Below, piece after piece: positions 54,335 to 64,000 of a stretch of 64,000 nucleotides of DNA. Within the stretch, counting starts at the first letter, position 1. Each line of letters opens with the position of its first letter. Source of the stretch: Leptodactylus fallax. Taxonomy: Eukaryota; Chordata; Amphibia; Anura; Leptodactylidae. The translations under genes were made by a program, and so were the position numbers. Under the pieces are notes generated by a model. That model made no database searches, was not told the DNA's origin, and saw nothing but the letters and a program-made list of their open reading frames with translations. The DNA is taken from positions 10,756,001 to 10,820,000 of the forward strand of contig CAMRHE010000017.1 of NCBI GenBank assembly GCA_947044405.1. The letters run 5' to 3'.

Positions 54335-54835
54335 GTTTACAGAGGACCTTTCACATCCTTATCAATGAACGGTATTATATACCGCTAGAAAGCACACTGA
54401 ATTCAGCGCACTGTCAACTTTCCTGGTAGGTGCTCGTTGCTGGAGATATCGGTGTTGTTAATTTTCGACACCGATATCTCCCCACTGTCATAAGGGCGGG
54501 CATGACAGCCTAGTGTCATCGCTAGGTGGTAAGGAACGCCCCCTCTGACAGTACAAGTCTAATAGTAGTATAATGTTGTACTGTGTTAGCCATTGAAAGT
54601 AGTGGAAGAGTGAAGAAATCAGGCGATACCTTTTAGAGGCTAACTGAGTATATTTATATTTTAGTACAAGTCTAAAGTAGACTACTGTCAAGGGGGCGTT
54701 CCTCACAGTCCAGTGATGACACTGAACTGTAAGGCCCGCTCTTCTGACAGTGTGGAGATATCAGCGCACTGTCAACTCCCTAGCGGTATATAATACCGTA
54801 CATCAATGAGGACATGAAAGATCCTCTTTAACCTA
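54335..54835. repeat. Large foldback element with a nested insertion
   Basis: AGAGGACCTTTCACATCC and GGTATTATATACCGCTAG (left) pair with CTAGCGGTATATAATACCG and GGACATGAAAGATCCTCT (right). Inner parts also pair: GGAACGCCCCCT / AGGGGGCGTTCC and GACAGTACAAGTCTA / TAGACTACTGTC. The centre holds about 90 bp (54570-54665) with the 55 bp block shared with 12.5 kb. A second hairpin, GATATCGGTGT / ACACCGATATC, lies at about 54447-54480. Confidence 0.8.
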
Positions 54836-54894
54836 TTAAAGTCCTCAAATGCCTTTAATAACTGTTGGCCCAGCACTCAGTTGGCAGAAATATT

Positions 54895-55100
54895 CCTCCC
54901 TCCCTGCTTGGGTTGACTAAACGTGTATGTGTTGTCAATGAGGAGTAAGCTGTGGCCAGACACCTCTGGTGCGGGCTTATCTTCTTTGACAACAAAAGGA
55001 TTTGGTATTAAAATTCCAACTGGTGTAACTATAGAGGTCGCAGGGTCACAGCTGTGACCAGGTCCATGTGCCAGCAGGACTCACAGGTCATCCTCACCAC
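54895..55100. repeat. R8 fragment followed by R9 fragment
   Basis: GCCAGACACCTCTGGTGCG, CTTATCTTCTTTGACAACAA (R8) and then GGTGTAACTATAGAGGTCGC, ACAGCTGTGACCAGG (R9). Confidence 0.5.
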
Positions 55101-56639
55101 ACTAGGGCTGGATAAAATTCTTTGAGCTCCTTTCTGATTCCCTTTGATGGCTGGCAGTCTGCTCATCTAAATATATTACCCCTGCCCTCTGGTGCACTGG
55201 AGTGAGACAGGGGAAGAAGATTTATGATACACAGCCTTTCACTGTCAGAAAGGAGAAAATTAACCTTTTAATGTCAAAAGTAGCAGTTGGTCAGCAGTGT
55301 ATAGTCAAGAAGGCATTCTGTGGGGGAGGCTGCGGCACAAAGGGGGTAAGATTACTATGTAGAGGGCACTGACAGGGGATGGGAATGATGGGAAGTTTCT
55401 GTGCAAAGATGTGTTGTGAACAAGTCTTAATGGCAGTGAGGGCCCAGACAGAGAAGAAAAGGGAAATGTAATTGCTGGTAAGATGCCTTTTGTTACACCC
55501 CTGGAAATATCTTATCCTCTCTTCTCTGTCTCATGAAATAGTTGGCTGGTCCCACTGATATTGACTGATTTGGTCAACTTTTCTCTTGTAGTATGGAGGA
55601 GATGTTTAGAGCTGTAGAAAAAAACACACAACCTCCTCCATGGGTGTTGAGAAGTTGACTCTCCATAAGCAACACAATGTCAGCGATAGGAGAGAGAGAA
55701 GAACTTGCTAGGTGGTCCCATCATCCACCTCTCCTAGAAGGGATGGGAGGGGGCAAAGGTGAGCAAAGGGCTCTTATCCTGGGGTGCGTATGATGCCAGT
55801 ATGATGAACTGACCCATTTTTAGCTTTGTTATTATTGCGTACCACTTTCATAACTGCTCTCGCTCATTTACGATGGGACCCGAGCACGGGACCCATCTCT
55901 ATGATATCCACATGTCCTCTTCATGAGACATCTCTATGATTATATAAAATCCATTGGATTGAACACACTATCCAGTATTTTCATTACAACTAAAAGAGGA
56001 GATATATGTTTACCTACATAGATTTCCTTCCCGTCCAGGATTGCAATTAGCTTGGACTCCTTTATCCTGGGCTTCGTCTTCTTCCAGGAGGTAATTATAT
56101 TAGTTTTAGGTTCCTTTGCGGCTTTTATTTGTTGAGGTCACATGCCAAAACCCTCCTTTCATGCTATTGCTGGACAGCAAGTCTGTAAAGTCTTGACAAC
56201 TTGTTTGCAGCTGTGATTATCTCTGCCACTGCCAATTGATCTATTAAAGTATTATCTTAGAATGTAAAAATCCCAGCAACTAAAAAGAGCCCTGTCTAAG
56301 CAGCGGCAAGAAGCTGCAGGTGTGCTCTGAATATCTTATGAAACCTCACACTTTGGGACAAACTGTAGATTGATTGGAGAAACATGAAAAGGTCTTTATC
56401 TTTGACGTGACAAGGCTTTCTTTCAGCTGTAACTGTACCATCCATCCATCCCCTATTTCACATTCTACGAAGACTAAATTAGACTTCTCTTAACAAAAAA
56501 ATGTGACCATGGATTGAGATAGAAGATATTTTTATGTCAGCGATGTTCTACTGACTACCCTTGACTTTAACCCCTTCTCTAAAAACAGTCACAAAGGCAG
56601 TGCAGGTGCCTGGAGTAATACATACTGGCCATTCAGAGT
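55101..56639. other. Mostly single-copy DNA, possible conserved element at 56010-56480
   Basis: No gene. The 56010-56480 part is repeat-free with GATTGCAATTAGCTTGG, GTAATTATATTAGTTT and GCCAATTGATCTATTAAAG motifs. 55101-56000 is unassigned. Confidence 0.3.
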
Positions 56640-56990
56640 AGAGACATCAGGTTATGCCATGAGGTGTCTATTCCCTTCTTCCCATTCAAGACATGTCCCT
56701 GCAGTCCGACCACCAGCAATCATCCACAGGATAGAGAATAAGTACCTGATTGGTGGGGGTCTGAGTACTGAGACCCCCACCAATCCTGAGTATGGGGGTG
56801 TTTTTCCCTCATTGTGAATTAAGCCTGACCACAGGCTTACCCGTGCAGGACAGGACACATCCACAATCCCATTCTCTTCAATGGGAGTGGTGGCAATAGC
56901 CAAGTGCTATACTTCCCATTGAAGAGACTGGGAGTAAGGATGAGTCCTGTCCTAGACGGGTAAGTCTTCATTCAGAGGATAAAACCCCTG
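56640..56990. repeat. R2 element with a 38 bp hairpin
   Basis: GATTGGTGGGGGTCTGAGT and ACTGAGACCCCCACCAATC (56748-56785) form a hairpin with one mismatched pair. Flanks have TTCCCATTCAAGACATG / CACTTGGC-type R2 blocks and CCATTCTCTTCAATGG. Confidence 0.65.
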
Positions 56991-57101
56991 GTTCTATGGT
57001 GGGGATGATGGCAGATGTTGAAGAGACAAGGATCGAGCCGTTGATTTTTTTTTCTTCCTAACATAATGGTTGATAAGCCATTGCTGGCATCGACTGCTTA
57101 G

Positions 57102-57613
57102 TAGAGATGAGTGTACCAGTTTGTAACAGGCTGGATTCATTACGAATTTTCCACAATTTTCCACAATTCTCAGATGGTTTGCCATCCATGAATCATTATT
57201 ATACTCTGAGTATAAGTGGAGGCCCAAGGGAGGTGCTGAAAAATAGAAAACAATGATACTCACCTATCCTGGGCTCCATCATAGCACACAGCACTCCTTT
57301 ACAGGCTTCTTCAGTTCCATTTCTAGCCTCTTTCAAACCCCTGGTTGACATAAGCAGACCGGAGAGACTGCCAAGGATTGTGATTGAGCATCAGTGGTCA
57401 CGTGGGGTAGCACCAATGTCATGAAGGAGCGCCAGAAGCTTCAAGGGAGTCCAGTAGAGTTGAAGGAAAGTTGAGAATTAGTGTTTATTATTTTTTTGCA
57501 CCTCCCTTGGGCCTCCAATTATTATACATGATCGATATCAGATGGAAACTAAACTGGTAGGCAAACCTTGTGAATATTTGCAAAACAAATTTTGCGAGAG
57601 TTACCCCTCTCTA
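57102..57613. repeat. R4 element, near-full copy
   Basis: Left AGTAGAGATGAGTGTACCAG and right AGAGTTACCCCTCTCTACT are inverted. It keeps AATCATTATTATACTCTGAG and GTGGAGGCCCAAGGGAGGTG. Its centre has GTGGTCACGTGGGGTAGC, which contains a CACGTG E-box (about 57397). Confidence 0.75.
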
Positions 57614-58479
57614 CTGCCTGGTAAATGCCAGTCATTAAATATTTTACCCATACTGCCATGGCCCCCACATGTGAATTCTTCTTGTACATTTTTACTATTA
57701 AGTACATATTTGTTTTCCCCAAAAATACTATTATTTTCCAGGATTATGTTGCTGTCAATTTTTAGACAGTTTACAATAAAAAAAAACTGAAATAATTGTG
57801 TGCAAATGTATGTTTTTAAAGAAACATATAACTCCACATCTGTGTGAATTTAGGAACTGAGAGCAATGGCAATCTCAGAGTAAGATAATGATCTTCCTGC
57901 AGTGCAGAGATGTATGGATCTGTGTAGGGTCCTGCATCTCATATGGAACATCTGCTGTAAAATGAGTCAGGTAAAGTGAATAGAAACGTCAATCAGAGAC
58001 GGTAATGATGTGGCATGATGCATTCTCCTGGAAAACTTTTTCATTTAATCCCAGACTGAAGTAGGTGACTGAGTCATATGAAACACTTTGGTGGGCAGGC
58101 TGATGGACTGTGAGAGTCTGTGATAAACCTGTGTGGTCCTGCAGAGGCATAGCTTGGGAGACGGCATCATACAGCTGTCAGTATGGTTACCGCTAATATC
58201 GACTCTAACCTACATAAGAAAAGTTTTGTAAGTCAAAGTACATCTTTATAACTTTTTGCATAATTTCCTTAGGTATTTATAGCGCCCATACTCCTTCAAT
58301 AAATGTCGGCTGAATGCTTGCTCCACAAACAGCTGTTCCTCCCGACTCCTTAGGATAGGTCATCAATATTTTAAGCCTGGAAAACTTCACTAGGATTGAT
58401 TTTTGGGTATGGTCCATTATTCTGTAAATCAGCAGGAATTACAGCTCAAAGAGCCTGACAGATGTCAAGATTTCAGATA
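57614..58479. other. Unassigned DNA
   Basis: Overlapping frames at 57542-57837 on both strands lack support. Nothing else recognised. Confidence 0.35.
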
Positions 58480-58930
58480 GTAACTTAAAGCATACTTTAT
58501 AACTTTTCAGGTGAAACTGTTTTTGTATTTTTAGCAGTTTTCCCCTCTGTGGACTCTATTTCTAATTCTTAGTTGTCTCTGAGCTGGTGGGTGGAGACTA
58601 GCTGCTATGATGTCTCCCATATACAGAACATGGAGAAAACAGAAGATTCTGCTCCCTATCTCTCTCTTTTTGATTTATTCAAAAGCATCATGGAGGGCAT
58701 TACAGAGAAGTACTGAAAAGTATTAAATAAAGTGCTTGGGGTGAAATAGAAACTTACTATCTAGCTGCATCAGCATGTCTGCCTTTGATGTTTCTTTTCT
58801 TGCGCTCTTTTTTTTTTCATAGAAAGGGAGTCCATTCTAATAGATTTTGCTGTGTGCTCCTCACTCATCTACGTAAATCCGTGCCACAGACTCACTTTTT
58901 ATAGTACATGGCTGCAGGACTACCACGCAG
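58480..58930. repeat. Possible dispersed repeat (unnamed)
   Basis: AGTAACTTAAAGCATACTTTA, ACTGTTTTTGTATTTTTAGC and GTGGGTGGAGACTAGCTGC look like an anuran repeat style. No second copy in the window, so this is weak. Confidence 0.3.
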
Positions 58931-58934
58931 CAGA

Positions 58935-59355
58935 AGCTGCATTACCAGGCAAAGCTGTAACCTCATATTCTTGGGCCCCAAAGTAAAATCTGTAACAAAC
59001 CCCCCTTCTGCCATGTCCTATTTATGTCTGGTGTTTCGTTAATGGTAAAATAGCATGGACAGCACATTGACGATATCCATAGGTATAGGACTTCTCCTGA
59101 GTTTTGCCCCGGGCTCACAGCCTCATACAGGGACAGATGATAATAAATGGGCATTTATATGATGCCACAGAAAATAATGGGTCAGCACATGGCTAGCACA
59201 TTGACAAAGCACATGTTTGTGTGTATGGTGCCCAATAATGGTGCCATCCTGGAGCCCCAGCGAGTCTTTGAACCCCCTAAGGCTCTAGGATATGGGGGTG
59301 ATTGCTACCTCTGCATTCTTTATAGCTGTGCCCCTGGTGCCAGGTCAAAGGAGGC
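58935..59355. repeat. R9 interspersed element, longest copy
   Basis: GCAAAGCTGTAACCTCATATTC, TGGGCCCCAAAGTAAAATC, ATGGTGCCATCCTGGAGCCC and TATAGCTGTGCCCCTGGTGCC. Internal near-repeats (GACAGCACATTGACGATATC and GCTAGCACATTGACAAAGC) suggest duplicated halves. Overlapping frames are by-products. Confidence 0.5.
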
Positions 59356-60089
59356 TGAAGATTAGGTCAATGAACTATATGCAGAATGTGAGCTGAATTT
59401 TTGCCCTGAGTAAAAGTAAGCCTAGCTTGATCCATGGGTGGCGTCATAGGCGATAGCCCTGGCTATGGTGCTCACTGTGAAGGGCAGAGTATATTTTACT
59501 TATAGCACTGATTATTTCCCCAAGCTGGTCATTGCAATGGATGGAACGTTCCTTTAAATACAGACTTGCAGCACATCCTCACCAAACACAGTCTGGGCAG
59601 GAGAATTTCTATCCATATCTTCAGCCAAGCAGCTACAGGATTATATTCCCTATTTATATATAGCTTCTGCTTTCCTTTGTGGCTTTCTATAAATCCATGC
59701 TACACACAGTAGAAAGTTCTTACAGCAGATTAAACCGGCGCTCTGCCTTTATGAAGACATGCATCATTTATACATTACTTCTGCAAATTCTGCTCTAGAA
59801 ACAGATTTGGAGGCATAAATATAGGGAATATCCCGTCGCGGATCACAGCACAGGAAATGTTAACACTGATTTACCGAGTTTCTTTACAGAAGTTCAGAAG
59901 TTTTGTTACAGTACATCAGCCAAAGATCAGAGGAAGGCAAAGATCACCAATTCATAGAAGGCAGAACTGTGTATACAGCTAAAATCGATGACTCTCCAGT
60001 AATATCCAAGGGCTCATGCTTCCTAAGGAACCCTTGACGGCAAAATCCTACCAGCAACCATTTTATCATCTTAGATTAATATTAAACCT
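59356..60089. other. Single-copy DNA
   Basis: 59550-60010 is repeat-free; a possible conserved non-coding element with no coding frame. Confidence 0.3.
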
Positions 60090-60374
60090 ACAAGTATCCA
60101 GTATTATTTAGCAGTGTATAGCGGTATTATTTAGTAATTATATAAAATAATTTAATTAAATATAATTTAGTAAGTATATTGTAGGTTTTTTTCAGGGAGT
60201 ATTATTTGGATAGCTTATATCGTCTAAGTACTGGTATATGGTGATATTATGTGGGCTATGTACGAGGCAGTATAGGTAGTATTAGGGCACTGCAGGGGGG
60301 TATTATTTAGGGATTGAATGGTGGTATTATCTGGGCACTGGATAGTGGTCTTGGGTAGGCATTGTATGTGCAGA
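60090..60374. repeat. Degenerate tandem repeat of ~25-30 bp
   Basis: Blocks such as GTATTATTTAG(C/T)A, GGTGGTATTATCTGGGCACT, GTAGTATTAGGGCACTGCAG recur irregularly. The decayed array abuts the L2 relic. Confidence 0.55.
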
Positions 60375-60975
60375 GATGGTTGTGTGAAGAACAGATAAGA
60401 GGAGAGCGTTGAAGGAGGGCTGGTGAGAATCAGAGATTATGTATGGGAAGGTACTAGGAGATTAGGTCAGAGAAGTATGTAGTGGATGGGTTATGGATGG
60501 CGGTGTACATCATTGTCAATCTGTTGAGTTGGATTCTCTGAACAATAGCCAACCAGTGGAAAGATCAGTAGAGAGGAACGGAGGAAGAAAAATGAAGGGA
60601 GACATGGAGTATCCAGGCAGTAGAGTTGAGGATGGATTGGAGTGATATAAGAGTGTTAAATGAGAGGTCAAAGAGAAGGATGTTACAGTAGTCTTGGCTG
60701 GAGACGATGAGGGCATAGAAAAGCATTTGTGTTGACTCAAGCTGAAGAAAGAGCGGATTCAAGAAATGTTTTTGAAGTTGAAGGAAGTGATAAAGGGCTG
60801 GATGTACTTTTTGAAAGACAGGAATCCAAGATTATCCCAAGGCTGTGGACTTACAAGACTGGGGAGAATGCTGAGCCATTAACTGTGATGGATAGTTGTT
60901 GGAAAGCTGACTGAGATGAGAAATGATGATGAATTCAGTTTCCTCCATATTGAGTTTTGGAAAGTGGGGGCAGAA
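60375..60975 (-). mobile_element. L2-type LINE relic, minus strand, highly degenerate
   Basis: On the minus strand 60762-60565 reads MLFYALIVSSQDYCNILLFD, then LQSILNSTAWILHVSLHFSS. Downstream frames read FHWLAIVQRIQLNRLTMMYT and FSDLIS. Upstream is METEFIII, the counterpart of MEKMEFII in the 15.6 kb copy. Block order is the same as in the other two copies, but there are frameshifts and stops, no tail and no 3' UTR. Older than the other two. Confidence 0.75.
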
Positions 60976-61872
60976 GAAAGATAATGAAATCTATAGCATA
61001 TCCTGTAGATATTCTATAAATGTACAAGATGGAAAAAAAATCTGTAGAATTTGGATTAAAAGCTCAGTTCATGGGCATTAGAAGATAAAATAATCGATGT
61101 TACTCTCTCATGACCCTCTAAAAGCATAAGGCTCTAAAATGTTCCCATGAGAAATACACCTGTAATCTGTCTCCATTCCTAAGGAATTACGTCGACTATC
61201 TTCAGGGTGGGGAACGGGATAGCCCGCTTCAGCAATCCTTTATATATAACAGTTTCTTCCCTTCATATTTGCATTAACATTCGTGTACACATTGACTCTT
61301 AGCAACTTCCTGCCCTTTGACCCATAACATTCTTCTGACTATTAGAAACTTCCCTTGTTCATCAAACTCTCTTGAATTCAAATTGTTTAAAGGAGATAAG
61401 AAAAAGCAACGTCTGCACATGGAATTTATTTTCTTGCTCTCAGTCGGAGCCTTCACCACTTTTCATATATTAGAGGGGTAAAATGTATAGATTCATCTGG
61501 AGGAGTAAGCGGAGACACGGTAGGATCCTGTAGGGTATAAAGCGGCTATGACAATGGGAATTATTTAAAGGGGCCTCTTCATTGACGTCAAATTCCACCT
61601 TGGAGCCACTTTAATTAATATATTACAAAATTGCTCACACAGGCCCCTCTATATTAACCCAAGACTAGCCAAGTCTTAACAAAACAGAAACATCCACTGC
61701 TTATAATGAGAGCTTTGTTATGCTCAATGTCTTCTGATCTATGGAGTCCTAGAATGTACAATTCAATTTCTATGGGTAATATTCGAAAGCATTTGAATAG
61801 CTCATTGCATATCCAAAGATCAAGGGGTTAATAGTAATTTAAGAATAGTGATGACAAGTAAATAATTCCTTA
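60976..61872. other. Unassigned DNA
   Basis: No gene or repeat recognised; the 61-codon minus frame at 61274-61459 lacks family. Confidence 0.35.
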
Positions 61873-62040
61873 AAGAAGTTCTCCAGGAAGGGCTTCAGTA
61901 TCTATTTCCTCCATGTTTCTATTTGTGATGAACCTCAGGCTTCCAGGCTGGTTTGATCCTGGATCAGAACCTCAACCTGCAGCCACCATGATGAAGACCC
62001 ATGTGAAGACCCCATGTTAATGGAATAACCACTTTAAGTT
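61873..62040. repeat. R1 element, short copy
   Basis: TTAAAGAAGTTCTCCAGGAAG at the left and GGAATAACCACTTTAAG at the right are inverted; interior CAGGCTTCCAGGCTGG. Confidence 0.55.
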
Positions 62041-62144
62041 AGTGCCCTTGTATTCTTGTGCTATAATGAAGCACCAAGGGTTAATGGCATAGGCATGACT
62101 ATAGATCAGATTTCTGAGTTTTCTTAACTTCCTGCCCTTATCTT

Positions 62145-62250
62145 TTTAATTGCTTCCACAGAGTATAATAATCTCACTTTTGGTTTGGAACAAACAAGTT
62201 CAGTCTGAAACTAATCTTGCCAGCAAATGTTCGTGAAGCAAATCTTTCAT
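62145..62250. repeat. R4 right-end fragment
   Basis: CACAGAGTATAATAATCTCAC, then AACAAGTTCAGTCTGAAAC and AATCTTGCCAGCAAATG. Only the right half of R4 is left. Confidence 0.5.
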
Positions 62251-62342
62251 AGTTCCCCCATTACTAACTATGAGTATGTGAGCTACATGATTCCACTGGG
62301 ATATATAGATGTATTCACCATTACTCTACCATGGACTTTGTT

Positions 62343-62661
62343 AAGAGGGTTGTCCAGGGATTTTCATGATGGACTTGTGTGTTTTTGGCTGGTTCCGACC
62401 CTGGGTCATGTAATCAGTGACAGGACCCAGCCCCCAGGATTGATCCACCTCTTCTCCCATTTTCACTATAGCAAAGCCAGCCCCCATAGCATGGGTAACT
62501 GCCTGTGAAAATGGACGAGAAGGGAGGAGAAGGGAGGAGGCAAAGCGACCGAGGGCCAACTGCTGATCACATAATCCAGGGTAAGAACCAATCCAGAAAC
62601 CCCAGGTCCAACTTCAAAATGTCTCAAGAAGAAGACATTTAAATTAAACAATCCCTTTAAG
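62343..62661. repeat. R1 element, full-length copy
   Basis: TAAGAGGGTTGTCCAGGG at the left and AATTAAACAATCCCTTTAA at the right are inverted. Interior has CTGGGTCATGTAATCAGTG and CTGATCACATAATCCAGGG as inverted blocks, plus CCCATTTTCACTATAG. The overlapping minus frames (72 and 98 codons) are by-products. Confidence 0.65.
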
Positions 62662-64000
62662 GTCTCTAATTTCTCAATTCTATAGTTTATCACAACATAC
62701 TTACAAAACTCTTGATAGGCTGTAACACACATCACAACCACTGGGTGGCCACAAACAGACACTTATAGCAAACAACTCCTGACAGAGTATCACAAAATCA
62801 ATTTTTTTCTAATTTGGCATATCTAGCACATCTAATCTTGTGGTGTAACCAGCCAAGTTGAAAAGAAGACCCATCTGTAGGTTGACTGTATTTCATTCAG
62901 GCTTACTTAATAACATATTACATAGAACCACTGAGCAGCAATTCAAAGGAAAATATTTATCACAACTTGAGTAACTAGGAGTCCATAGTCATGAAAGAGA
63001 ACCTCATATTCAGCCAATGCCTCATTTAGCAAACCCTCAACATGCCGCGAGCTTGGGAAAGCAAGACAGTGATTGATGGGGCTGAAGTCGAAATCTAGAG
63101 CCACCAATCAGCATCTCCTGAACAAAGCTCTATAGACACCTCCATACATTAAGCTGAATCCTGTCATCTGTATTGTATGTAAATCATTCTTTGCCTGAGG
63201 CATACATAAGGATTGAGCAAACCAAAGAGGGAAAACTGGGAGGTACATGACAATTGAGGCGATCCATATTGCTTCAATTGCCCTTCAGTCACTAAAGCAT
63301 TGGAAAAATTGTCACGGAAATCAGATTATAAGCCAAGGAACAATATTCACCATGTAATAAAAGTAGAAGAGAAGAATAATGTGCTTGGTTGTCAGGATTT
63401 TCTGTTTATGGGATTACTGGCCTGGCTTCTGTCAAGGCATTGTGCTGCCATCTCCAGGAATGTTGACCAGGTATGGTCCTGCTTGTTGAGTCTTTGCTTC
63501 GCTACGTACAAATGACCAAGTTGACCTTAAATGGTTCATCGTGTAAATCATGTCATACCAAACTTCCTGTAATGCTGTTAATTTTAAGTGTTTCTAGCAT
63601 AAAAAATACCTTTTTGTCAGTTCTGCTTCCCTGTGTCTCCCTTTACACTTCAGCTAATCTATTGTGCTAGGGTGGTCTTCTCTTCCACCCTTTGGCAGAT
63701 GACAATATGGTCCCATCTTACTGTACTTTCTCTGCAAAAGAAATCTTCTTATCTCCGCTATACGGCCATCTACTGCGGAGGAATGGTTACTTCCATGACA
63801 AGTCAGGCAAAAAGATACTTCTGTCTATGCAGGAGTCTGGCTGTGGGGGAGTAACTGAGCATGTGTGTCCATCAGCACTCAGCTCATAAGGTGGACGTGA
63901 ATATAGCTATACACTTTGTATACCATGTGGTTCAATACTATGCAAGTTAATGTTTTAACTCTTCAATGGATCATTTTTTAAACAACTTGTAAATTGGGAA
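62662..64000. other. Single-copy DNA
   Basis: No exon, RNA gene or tandem array. 63170-63480 is repeat-free and evenly composed. Frames at 63300-63889 on the + strand overlap one another and have no known domains. Confidence 0.35.

Noticed and set aside
1..64000. tRNA, rRNA, snRNA or microRNA genes
   Set aside because: I looked for A/B-box pairs, GGTTCGAATCC-type loops and other canonical cores and saw none; hairpins found belong to repeated palindromic elements.
1..64000. Endogenous retrovirus or LTR element
   Set aside because: I found no paired LTRs, primer-binding site, gag/pol motif outside the LINE, or polypurine tract that I could defend.

Overview
The window looks like nuclear DNA from a vertebrate, most probably an anuran amphibian. 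This is inferred from the mix of dispersed repeats (many short palindromic elements, an L2-type LINE, Tc1-like transposon remnants, GATA/TATC and TA microsatellites). I recognise the repeat style, but I ran no database search. There are no bacterial-style operons, and no complete protein-coding gene can be defended. The sequence is AT-rich by eye and reads as an intergenic desert or part of a very large intron.

Layout. 0-12 kb: single-copy DNA with short interspersed elements (families called R1-R10 here), two decayed Tc1-like transposase ends (2.2 and 9.1 kb) and a palindrome at 5.8 kb. 12-15 kb: TATC and TA microsatellites, then a 1.3 kb minisatellite of about 29 copies of a 43-44 bp unit. 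15.6-16.6 kb: 5'-truncated L2-type LINE on the + strand. 17.0-19.2 kb: nested region holding a TA-flanked element with CCCCGAAAATAAGAC ends and about 24 copies of a 31 bp minisatellite. 21.6-22.6 kb: minus-strand L2 3' end abutting an R1 element. 23-29 kb: mostly single-copy, with a possible short start exon at 23.96-24.05 kb. 29.7-37 kb: TATC/GATA arrays, a degenerate 30 bp array, TA repeats, a coding-like duplicated stretch on the minus strand (33.3-33.9 kb) and an 80 bp triplicate. 37-47 kb: repeats, a foldback at 41.6 kb, a three-copy ~310 bp tandem array at 43 kb and a short AT-rich array at 45.4 kb. 47.9-48.0 kb: the best candidate for a host coding exon, 117 bp with clean splice signals. 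48-55 kb: dense repeats, including two large foldbacks (51.25-51.84 and 54.3-54.8 kb). 55-64 kb: mostly single-copy, with R1/R2/R4 copies and a third L2 relic at 60.4-61.0 kb.

How it fits together. The repeat families share parts. A 31 bp minisatellite unit recurs at three loci in different states of expansion. R4 cores carry a hairpin on CTCTGGGGTCT/AGACCCCAGAG and often a splice-donor-like AGGTGAGTA. Families are nested or chimeric in several places. The two exon candidates (24.0 and 47.9 kb) lie on the same strand with compatible intron phase, so the window could span a long first intron; that is speculative. I found no undescribed multi-gene system. The notable material is repeat architecture and the few unexplained coding-like stretches.
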